From a bacterium UBP7_UBA7824 (lineage in GTDB: Bacteria > UBP7 > UBA6624): a stretch of DNA of 35,285 nt. The translations under genes were made by a program, and so were the position numbers. Below, piece after piece: positions 15,151 to 27,100 of this stretch; within the stretch, counting starts at the first letter, position 1, and every line of letters begins with the position of its first letter. The stretch covers positions 537-35,821 of the forward strand of contig DLTY01000051.1 of NCBI GenBank assembly GCA_002501535.1. Direction: 5' to 3'. The notes under the pieces are model-generated. The model had not been told where the DNA came from, ran no database searches, and saw nothing but the letters and a program-made list of their open reading frames with translations.

Positions 15151-18100
15151 ATGAAAAAATTCATTAAATCAACATTCTGTGTAATTCTTTTCTCAATCAT
15201 ATTTTCTGCCTGTAGCGGTGGAGATAGTCAAGAGGTTGGAACTCCTGCTTTCATTACAGGTGCTTTAGAACCTGGACAGGTTGATGAATCTTACAGTATG
15301 ACTTTGCAGGCTAATGGTGGAAGTGGAGATCTTGATATTTCTTTATTGAATCAAGAACAGCTTCCTAATGGCTTGGAGTTTGATCCAGGTACAGGAACTC
15401 TTTTTGGTATTCCAGTAATTGGTACAACTGTTGAACTTGAGTTTGAGGTTAAGGATGAGAGAGGTAAGAAAGGTTACACACGTCTTGTTTTAAGAATTAA
15501 TCAAGGTCCAGAGGTCACAGTTGCTCCGTTTGCGTACCTTTTGGATGAAGAAGGAAACAGGGTCCAGGTTGGGAGTGTTGATTCAAGATGTACTGAAGAA
15601 AATAATGAAACATGCACCTCTGTTACAGATTCAACCACATCAATCGATCATTCCGTTATAGATCTTTATGTTGAATTCCAAGAATCTGATGCTGATGATA
15701 ATGTTGTTGTTGAGTGGACTCAGGTTAGTCCAAGTCAGTGTCGAGGAACCGTAACAACAAATGAGGGCCAGGTTTTATTGGAGCCTTTTTATCCTTTGAC
15801 TCCAGCTACAAATTTACAGGATGAAGAAGGTCAAATAATATCAAATCAATATTACAGTCATGCTGTTTGGCATGCTCCAAATCTTGATGAAGATTCAGGA
15901 TGTGCGCAGACAGATATTCCTGTAACTTTAAGAGTGCGTATGTCAGATGATAAGGGCGGTTACACTGAGGCAGACATTAATTTAACTGTAAATTACGTAG
16001 CTGAGTTTAATAGCCCTGCAACGGTGACTGCTTTTGAATGGGAAGATGAAAAAGCTGATCCTAGAAATAGTGAAATCATAGAACCAGGTACTTTTTCTGG
16101 AGGTTCTTTTAACTCAGATGATATTAGTGATGACGGTTCTGGAAACTCTAACGACAATAATTATGTTTGGCTAGCTGCCGAGTTCCAGAATGGCAACATC
16201 TCAGAATCAGAAAATATAAGCTTGGTTAACTGGAATGTTGATCTTATAGGTGAAAACCTTCCTTTTGAGGGTGTTATTGAAATCGGAATGCCTTCAAACA
16301 GCAAGGTAGGTGACGTTGCAAATGACCCTTCAAGCGGTCTTCTTTGTACTAATCAACCTGGACAACAGCCAGTTTTCTGTGGTCGATTCCGTCCTTTGGC
16401 TGATAGAGATGTTCAATTAACAAGTGATCAATATGAGATTACCGTTACAGCTCAGGATATTTTTGGCGGAGTTGGAAGCACTACTTGGCTTATCACTGTT
16501 TCAGACAGCGGCACTTCAAATGGAGGTGGGGGAGGCGGTCCTGCTTTCAAGAATTCCATTCCTTCTATAACGGGCAGTAATCCTCAGGCTCAAATCACGA
16601 TGGAAGTTAGTGAAACAACCGGTTCGACAAGACAGGTTACCGTCAGCGCAGACGACTCTAATTCAGACATAATTAGATACTGGTGGTCTCTTGATATCAA
16701 TAACCCAAATGCTACTCCTCAAAGCTGTGTCACTGATTCTTCGAATCTTTGGGGTTTTGATAATTGGTCATGGAGTCCAGATGCTGGATTTAATTCTTTG
16801 GTTCCTGATGGTGGTAGCGGTGTTGTTCTTTCAAACAGCGTTGTAAGAAACCCAGACTTTAATGTTGACAATTCAATTTTGAAGGTTTTAGATAGTGTGA
16901 ACTCTTCAGCAGCGATTTCAAATGTTGGCTTTAGCTTTGGACAAGGTCAATGTGGCGGCGCTGTTGCAGGTACAACCTGTATAAGGGTAGACAATATATT
17001 GGCTTTTGGTGGAGCTAATGGTAGTACAAACATACCTATCAGGCTTAGTGATGATGCTGGAACAGAATACACAGACACTTTTGTAGTGTCGATTACAGCT
17101 GACACTGATCCTCTTAATGCTCCAGCTGGAAATCTTGAAATATCAACAACTCTTGAAGAAGACTATGCTATTTCTAACAATGCAAGAGTCAGCATAAGAT
17201 GTGCAATGCCTATTTCAGTTTCTGTTGCTGATCAGATAGCAATGCAAGGATTCCTTGACAACGGTGATGGCACAAGTAAAAATACAATTGTAGATACCGA
17301 TCCTCTACAAGATTTCAGTAGGGTTTGTGGTACCAGTAATGTTACTGGAAACCCTTTATGTGACTGGGGTCACTTTGTGGTTGTTTTCCCGGATTCAGGT
17401 GAATCATGTTCACCTTATGCTGAACCAGATTGGAATTCAGATGGATGCTATCAGAGAGCCCAAATAACTTCGGTTGATGTTCAGGCAGGGACCTTGGGCC
17501 TAGATAGGTTTTTGACTCTTGACACAAATGATCAATACCAAATCTTAGGATGTGATTTAGGTGGCGTCTTCACTCCTTATGACCCAAATGATCCAAATAC
17601 ATTTGGTAATGAACTTGATGATTGTGATAAGTCAGATGAATCAATTGTTACAGTTGTTTATAGTTCTCCAAACGTTAATGACCCACCTCAAATAACTGCT
17701 GGTCCAACCATTGCTGATAATCCAATATTTGAATCACCTTTGAGCGCTCCTGCTTCAGATGCTTCAAAGACAACAGTTTCTGTTTCTATTGAAGATGCTG
17801 ATGGCCCAGGAAATTGTGCTCCTACATGGACTGACCCATGTGGTACAACTAAATATTATTGGACTGATTGGAAGGGTTCTAACAATAATTCAAATGCTAG
17901 AGCCTACCTGACAACTGATGCTTTTTCAGGAAGCAGCACTGTCTCTGTTCAAGGTTCATGTAATCGTCATAATCAATACAGGCCTGTAAGGATTAGTGAT
18001 AATAGCCAGCCTGGCTTTGACACAACGATAGTTGAATGTACTCAATCAGGTAATTTTGGTAATTCTGTTGCGACAATCACCTTGGCCGATACGTTAACCA

Positions 18101-21100
18101 GCAACTATCTCTCCAGTAATGAAGCCATTCTCGAGCATAGACAATGGGGTTCTTATGGTCCTTCTGCAAGCATTGAAAGCAACGATGGAATTTGGGCAAA
18201 ATCAGGAGTGAGCGGAATTGTTTGGACTGCTCCTTCAGCAGAACTCAATGGTGTTGATTTGTGGACTGGTGAAACTGATTTCAGAATTAGAGTTGTTGCT
18301 ATTGATGGAACATGTCGTTACCCAGGTATTCTTGACTTCCCTGAAGCTCAGCTTTGTGATTCTGCAAGCGCTTCTGTTGGAGTCATTAACAATGTTGAAC
18401 CTTCAGCAAGTCTTACTTTTGAGATACTTGATGATACGCCAACTAATTTAAGAGTTGAATTTGATGCATCTTCTAGTTTTGATTTGGATTCAGGCCCTGA
18501 CGATCTCCAGTACCAATGGGATTTTGATGGTGATACTAATCTTGATTTAACAACTTTGAATTCAACATATATTCATACATACACAGCAAATGCTCCTTTC
18601 TATGATGCAGTATTGACTGTATGGGATGGTATATCTGGAGATTCTGAAACTGTCAGGATTCAGGTTAACCAAGCTCCAGAGGTTCCTAAGATATGGGTAT
18701 ATGGTGTGGATGAAAATCCTGCAAATTGTGCTACATGTGAGCAAGGTGCCTTTACTGATAATGCACTGGATGACTTCACTGTTTTGAATCCTATTGGGAC
18801 AAATCCAACAGAATTCTTTAACCCTTCACCAGGTAAGTTTGTTGGCTTTGGTGTAGGTGTTTGTGATGATGATGCTCTTCAGACCCTTGAATGGGATCTT
18901 GATTACGATGGTGTTTCTTTCTTTGCTGATGTTATAGAGTCAGATGTTGCAAATATCGATGTTGCTGATCCTAACTTCATTGCAAATGACACCACTCACT
19001 GTAACGCTTCAGGAGAGCAGAACTTCTATCAATGGGAACTTAATTCAACAAATGGTATAGATGGATTAGGAACTCAGATGAATTTTGGTAGTGATTACAG
19101 AATCGCTGTTCGAGTTGTAGACGAAGAGGGAGCGACAAGTAACTTAATGTGTCTAAATGTGTATAGTGGATCATGGGATGCAAAACTTTGTCGAGAGGGA
19201 GACCCGCAGAGCAATTCTGAAATTCCTTTGACTGTTGGAGATGACGAGATGATCAGTGGTGATTTTGGTGATATGGATGCTTACCCGTTCCTTCCAGCTG
19301 AAGGAAATGATAGCAGTTGGTCTCAAGGACAGCACAATATACATTTCACTCAAACAGGTCCGGATGAGGGTATATTGCATACAATCTGGATGTCATCCTC
19401 ACTAGAAGAGTGTCTTGGGGGAGAAACTCAAATAAGGTACAGAAAGGGTGGTTACCTTAACGGAAACGTCACTTGGGAAGAGGCTCAAAACATATCTCAT
19501 GTGACCTTACAAGGTACTCCGGTATGTTCCAGCAATGCTGAGGCTCCAAACATGGTAATAGATCCTGTAAACAGTGATCACATTATCGTTTTCTTTGGTG
19601 ATGATGCAACTGGTGACTTGGATATTTATTGGGTTGAAAGTACAGATGCAGGTGCTACCTGGTCTTCAAGAAACTCTATGCCTGGCTTGGCAAACAGTGA
19701 TTTGAGGGCATCTGGACAAGGTGCTCAAACTCAACCTACACTAACCATAGAACCTGCAACAGGAGGTCCTTTTGACGGTTTCTGGCATTTGAGTTTTGTT
19801 GAGGCTTCAAGCGGTCGTGCGAAAATGTTCCACATGATGAGCTCCGATCAAGGAGCAACTTGGATTGATGGAAATGCTTACACGCAAAGGATCAATAATT
19901 CACCTCAGGTTCATATAAGAGATCTTTCAGGAAGCATCAGCACAGGAATGGCAACAAATGAATTCGGTCCTGAACTTGAATGTTGGGTTAGTGATTATGA
20001 GGATGATGGCGGTTTTGCTGCACCTCAGCCTGCTGTTTGTGAATGGAATGCGGATTACGACACGAACATCACAAGGACAGGTGGTTTTGGAAATTCTAAC
20101 TTTGTTGAAGCGAACAGTTGTGAGAATGATAATGATTGGAGCAATCCTGGAACCAATACGTTTAACAATTATTCATATGCTACAACAGGTTTGAAGAGGG
20201 TTGGTGCAAGATACACTGACAATGATGGAGCTGTTGGCTGTGGTGTAATATGGGTTCCTGTAAACAATAACCAGGATCGTCCACCTGTCTCTGTTATGAG
20301 GTTAAGAAATGCTTCAAACAGCAATAGAGCTGTTGGTGAATTGGATGAAACAAATAACCTTTCAGTTGAGGCTCAATGTGCATGGAGGGTAAGTGCTTTT
20401 GGAGACAATAATAGAGGTTCTTATGATCCTGATGGTACAAGTTTCACATGTGAGTTTGTTCAGGATTGGGATGGTTCTTCTTCAAACTGGACTCCGGATC
20501 ATACTGTTAACTGTAACCCAAATAGCAATCCAGCAGCTGGTACAAACTGTGCCGTTGATTTGAGTTATTCAGGTTCTGTATTCGATGCAGGAGACAACAG
20601 AACAAGAGTTGGAATGAGAGCATGTAGCGGTGGACCAAACCCAGGTGAATGTTCACCAATAATTTGGAGTTACCTCTACGTGGATGACTATCAGAACCAA
20701 GCACCGGTGGTTCTTTTGAGATTGAGAGAGGACCAGACTGAATCTTGTCCTATGGCTTCTGCAGGCGTTCTTGACCATAATCTTGCAACACCTTCTTTTA
20801 GTGTTTGTTTGGACGCAAAAGCTTCTTTCGACAGAGAGGATGAAATAGTCAACTTTGGAAATGGAAATTTGGATTGTGATTCCAATTCAATTGCTAGTGC
20901 AGGTAACGAGCCGATACCAAGCGATAATGGTGATGGTACTGGAAAATGTACTTTCAGGGAAGTTGGTGATTATGTTGTGACTTACGACCTTATTGATAAC
21001 AATGGGGAGACAGGTTCAAGGAGTTTAACCATCTCCGTTGGTTATGGTGATGATCCAAGTTCAGATGGTTACCAGCACGACATAAATGCTGGTAACAGTG

Positions 21101-24100
21101 CTCCGCAAGCTGTTGCGATAGTCAAGCCTTTTGCTGAATCTGTACGTAATGTTTCAGAATATGACAATACTGGAAACGCATCAGTCTATCTCGATGGAAG
21201 AAGGTCAGTTGATGCTGATGGCGAGGTTGTTGTTTGGGATTGGGATCTTAACTATGACGGCATAACATTTAATGTTGATGTAAGTGGAAGTGAATTAAAT
21301 TCATCAGTTGATTCAACATTCGGAAATGATGTTCCTGGTGCTAATTACAGAGAGGGGATAATTGCTTTGAGAGCAACTGATAACCTTGGTGGAACAAATA
21401 TTCATGCTGTGACATACAGAGTTATGCCGAATGAAAATGAAGCACCACAGGGTGCTATTTCTGCAAGCCCTTTCCTTGCTGGTTTTGCTCCTTTGAGTGT
21501 TGACTTCAGTGCTGTAGCTGTTGATACAGATGATGCAACATGGACAGATCCAACAGACTGTGATGGTTGTACTTATGAATGGGATTTTGATGTTGTTGGT
21601 GGTGTGTTTACGGTTGATTCAACAAATGAAAGTGAGAATATAACTTTCTCAGAAGAAAAAGACTATACTGTCGGCTTAAGAATTACGGATGCTGATGGAG
21701 GTCTTTCTACAGTTATCACTACAGTTATACATGTTGGAGATTGTCCAAATGATGGAACGCCATGTGATTCGAGTTTGAAGAACAGGCAGCCACAGGCTTA
21801 TTTCTTTATAAGCGGCGCAAGTGGTTCTCTTGGAACATATGATCCTTCTGGCTCATATTTTATAGATTTTGATGGTTCAAGATCAGATGATCTTGATGGA
21901 AACATTAATGAATATCAGCCAACCTGTAATGGAGGAACACTTTCTGAATGGAGTGGAACTTCCGACCCTACATGGAGATGTTCTTATGATGAGGTGAATG
22001 ATGGAACAGGTGTTAAAACAGTGACTTTGACAGTTACAGATGATGGTGGATTAAGGGATGATTCAGGAGATGCAAACACAATATTGCCTACTGATTCTGT
22101 TCGTTCTCATACTGTGAATTTGGATGTTTATGTTTCTGACATGAACCAAGATCCAATGGGAAGCATAAAAGTTACAGGTGTTTATTACAACCATGATTCA
22201 CAACAGCCAGTTCCATGGAATACAGCTCTTTCATTAGATGCTGATACAAACATGAGTTCTGGTTCTGGAATTTCTTCCAGAGAAATTGACTGTAACTGGG
22301 TACACAATCTTGCTTTTGACAACCCAGGCATGACTCAAGAGACTGGTAGTTGTTCTGTTGCAATAGACGGAATGGTTACTGGAGCAAACCTTCTTACTGT
22401 AAGAGTTCTTGATGATGAAAGTTCTCCTTCTGAAGATGTGAGAACAGTTGTTGTTTATGTTGATGAAGCAGGACCTGGTCAGCAAAGGCCAGTTGCACTT
22501 GCTGATTACACAGGTTCTTTGACTGTTGGATCAAGTTCAACAACTCATAATGTTGAGATAGATTTGAATAATTCATGGGATCCTGATAATGACTCTCTTG
22601 AATATCGAATTAATTGTGGTGCAGGCCAGATATTTGATTTTGCTGTGGGAACATGTAGTTTCCCAAATCCTGTCGGTGGTCCTGTTTTTGAGACCGTTGA
22701 GTATTCAGTTTGCGACAATGGAACTGTTGGAGGATGTGGCTTTTCTGTTGAACCTTTGATAAGGGACCATATTGAATTTACAGATTTTGTAATAGTTGCA
22801 GACGGAGTTTGTGCTACAGGGCTTTTTGCCGACAATGTGGGCGTAAGGGTTTCGAACCAGATTGGAGATTCAGACGATAGGACTGTTGAAGTTGGTGGAT
22901 GTGATCCAACAGACCCTGTAACAGATATAGTTTCGAATGCTCAAATAAATTCAACAAGTGTTGACATTCCAGACGGAGAATGTGTTGCTCAGCAGTTCCG
23001 TATAGGGAACCCAATACGTATTGAGGATGACAATATGTTTGCTGGTGGTCCTACGACAACAACAGTTACGAACTGTACTCCTGGTAGCCCAGATGTTCTT
23101 GAGTTTGCTGATCCATTGCTTGAAACTGTCCAGGATGGAGATAATGCAAGGCTTATCAGCCTTTTGGATACTGTAAGAGTTGATGGAGGTTTCCTTGGTG
23201 GCGCTATGTCCCCTGCATACCTTGTTGATGACGGTGCTCAAATTGAAGAGGTTCGTGAGGGGAATATTGGTTCTGCTGCTACAGCTGGAGATAACCAATT
23301 ACAGCTTGATGCTGGAGCTTGTGCTGATATTGAATTGAACCTAGTTAGAGGAAGACAAGGACTGGTCAGGGAGGCTGGTTCATTGACTTCAACCTTCACT
23401 ATAGACACATGTGGTGTTGTCGGTGCTGACGTCATTACTTTCCCTGAACCTTTAAGAGATGACTATTCAACTAATGGAATTATTGACATGAATGACAATA
23501 TCGATATTGAGTATTTGACATTTGAAATTTGGGAAAATAGGGCTCCTATCGTTGTTGCTCATGAGGAAAACACTGACTGGGTTGTTCCTGTTGGAGGAGT
23601 CACTAGCTGGCATTCAAGGGGTGAAGGTGAAGATCCTCTTTACCTTTCCTGGGATCCTGATGGGGACTCTTTACAGTACTCTTGGGAATGTGATGGAACT
23701 GCAGCAGGAAACACTTCTGCTCAGAATTGTGAATTTGAAACAGTAGGAAGACCTGCTGTATCTCTTGTTGTAAGTGATGGTGATTTGTCTGGACAGGATA
23801 ACCACAACATTGCAAGGGCAACAAACACAACACCAATGCCTATTCTTTATGTTGATCCTCAAACTGATTTCTTGCCTGTTGTAGATAGCTTACTGACATC
23901 AAACAATATTGTTTTAGTTGGAAACTCAACAATAGATTTAGAAAATCAATTAAGCAATCCTCCTTGGTCTACAACTTTTGAATGGGATTGTGGAGATGCA
24001 AATGCTCCAAACATAAGTCCTCCATTCTCGCCTGGTCCGTTTACTTATGACCTTTGCTCTTATGCGGCTTCCAACACTCCATTGATACCATATAGTGTTG

Positions 24101-27100
24101 GCCCAATTGAGCTTGTAGTAAATGATCCTCATGTTTCTCCTGGATGTTTGGACTACTTCTGTCTTGCTGGTTCAACCTCTTTGAACCAAGTTCCTGTTAG
24201 AAACATGGTAAATAGAGCTCCAAGAGCTGCTATTTCAGGTCCTGAGAATTGGGATCCAAATGCTAATCCAACAAATCCTTGGATTGAAGATCATTTGAAC
24301 TGGGTTGGAACTTTTGATGTTTCAATAAGCTCAGCACCTAGCTTTAACGGACAGTTCTCTGTTGACCTGTCAGCTCATAATTCAGTTGATCCTGATGACC
24401 AGGGTCTTACATACACATGGGATTGTGGTAATGGAACTGGTGGAGCTGGACCAGTACATACATGTACTTATGATGATGATCAAGCTAATCCTCAAGTTAG
24501 AGACGGTTTAACTGATTTGGATAATGATTCAAATGGAGACATGTGGACAGTGACATTAACAGTTCAAGACACAATGGGGCTTACTGACTCAGACACAGTA
24601 AACGTTAGGGTTATAGAGCAGCTAGGACCTCAAAGTGCTATTTTCCCAAGTGATGCTGATAGTCAGGTAAATTTCTGGGAAGCTGATGCTGATCCAGGTT
24701 TAGCAGACCTTAAGTCTCCCGATGCAGAATTGTTAGATGTGTTTGCAGACGGAACATACATGTTCCCTAAGCCTTTAAATCCATTGGCTGGAACTAACCC
24801 AGGAGGATGTCCTTTTGCAGAGTTGCCAAATTGTGATCCTACTGATGTTCTTTTCGACTCTGTTGTTCATTTGGATGCTTCAAGAAGTCTTGATCCTTAC
24901 GGAAGGAATGTTTTCGTACAGGTTGATTGTGATTGGGATAATGACCCAAACAATTTTTCTATAGACATGAGTGGTTCTACTTTAAGTACAGATCCGCTTG
25001 CTGAACCAAGTTGGTTTGAGCATGTTTGTAGGACTCAGGTTTCAGGTAATACCTTATGGAACGGTACAGACGAGCCAGATTCAGGTGATTCTTCAACATA
25101 TATGGCTAAGAGAAATATTTCTGTAAGAGTTTGTGAAACAGAGTCGATTGCAAGCTGTGCTTCAGCAAGAGAGGATGTTTCATCATTTGATATGACTGTA
25201 TGGAGAAATAGAATTCCTTTAGCTCATATGACAATACAAGATCCTGTATTCTCAGGTGATAGCTCTAGGGATGTTGATTATTCAGCACGTTCCTCATGGG
25301 ATCCGGATGGAGACCCAATTTTGTTTGGTGATGGTGCAGGAGCGATAGACAAAGATGGACTTGCTAATTATTCTGGAGTTGGAGATGATATATGCCCTGA
25401 TGGAACAACTTTCTGTGATGACAAAGATCAGGTCCCACAATGGAGATGTGATGATTCCGGTGCTTGGCCTTATCAAACAGGTTTTGGTAACAATAAGGCT
25501 ATATGGAATGCAAACGAAGGTCACAGGATAGGTGTTGCTAATGGCGATTCTGATCTAGGAGACCAAGGCATAAACGGTTCTGATTCGTTTAGATGTCTTG
25601 TTTCAGGTCAAGGTGTTACATTCAGGCCAAGTCTTTACCTTTCTGATGGAGATCCTTCTGATGAAGGTTATAGTTTAGAGTCTTGTATTGAATATTCTGA
25701 TGGTGGTGCTACAGCATCAACATTAGATGAACATGTTTGTGCAAACGGTAATCCTATACATCTAGGTGGTGTAGGTAACGGTTTAACTGTTAACAATCCA
25801 CCTGTAGCTTGGATAATCGAACAAACACAAGGTGATCTTTTTGGAATAACACCATTCACAATCAGCCTTTCCGCTGATCATTATGATCCAGATGGAGATA
25901 CCCTATCAAGTGGCTTTAACAGTAATACTGGTTTCGAATGGGATTTCCACTACTCAAGATCTTGGTTCTGGGGAGGTAATGATGATGATGTATTGAATGT
26001 CAATGACTTCAATTACCAAGCCGATGATGTTTCTGATTTTGATATTGATAGTGCGGGTGTGTGGAATTTTGCAGTTCGAGCAACAACCCAAGGAACACAT
26101 ACAGCTTTAGTCCAAAGTGATGGATCTGGCGCACAGTGTTTTGATGAGGATAATCAATTTGCACCTTACCCATGTGATACAGGATTGCTTAACATACCTC
26201 AAACTTTCTGGGACAATGGAAATCTTGCAGTTGGAAGTGGAGATTGTAAGTTTGGTGTCCTAGACCAGCTTACTGGAGAAATGGTAGCAGAGGGTGGTGT
26301 ATTCCTCCTTAAAGATGAGGACGCTGCTATGTATAACATTGGACAGTCTGTCGAAGTTTTTGCAGGTGGTCAAGTATTTGTTCAAGGAAGCATTTGTGAT
26401 GTTATAGATATTCCAACTAGTGTCAATGGTTTGGATGGAGATCTTTCCAGGGTCTATGTAAATTGGAGCGGAGCTCTTTTCCAGCCAATGCCAATTGGTG
26501 AAACTTTTATTAGAAATACTGATGATACGCTTACTGGAACTGAAGAACTCAAAACATTCACTGTTGTTACTGATGGTTATATTGGTAACCTTCAAATTCC
26601 AACAAGGCATGCACAGTCAGGAAACATTCTTTCAAGCGGTGGTTCTGTTGGAACTGTTGGGGACACCCAGAATGACTTCCACGCTTCAGCTCTTGGACAA
26701 TGGGCTGCATGGTCGGTGATTGATTCTGAAGATCAAAGACCTGATTCGACTGTTATGGCCCAATCTGATAATGAGCCTTTCGGTCAATATTCATTGTTCT
26801 TTGATTCAAGTCCACCAAACAATCCTGAACATACTGTTATGTTTAACAGGTTTGTTCATACTTCAGATGACCCTGCTATTAAAGGTGTTACTGGTCAGTA
26901 TGGTGGTTGGTTTAATATGAATTATGAAGACCAACTTGTAGGAAGCACTCAAGGCGGTACTAATCTTGCTAATCTTGATTCGTTTGGTTTTGGTGTTGCT
27001 ATTGATTCTGCTGCGTGTAGCTCAGATGCACTTACTGGTGTTTGTAGAAATGTTACAACAATTAATACAGGTCTTTATCCGAGTTTAGCGGATGTTTCAA

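Noticed and set aside
22172..23435. Cluster of overlapping minus-strand frames of 60-115 codons inside the giant gene
   Set aside because: They lie antisense to a continuous repeat-coding frame, lack start signals and family features, and have compositions expected from reading the opposite strand.
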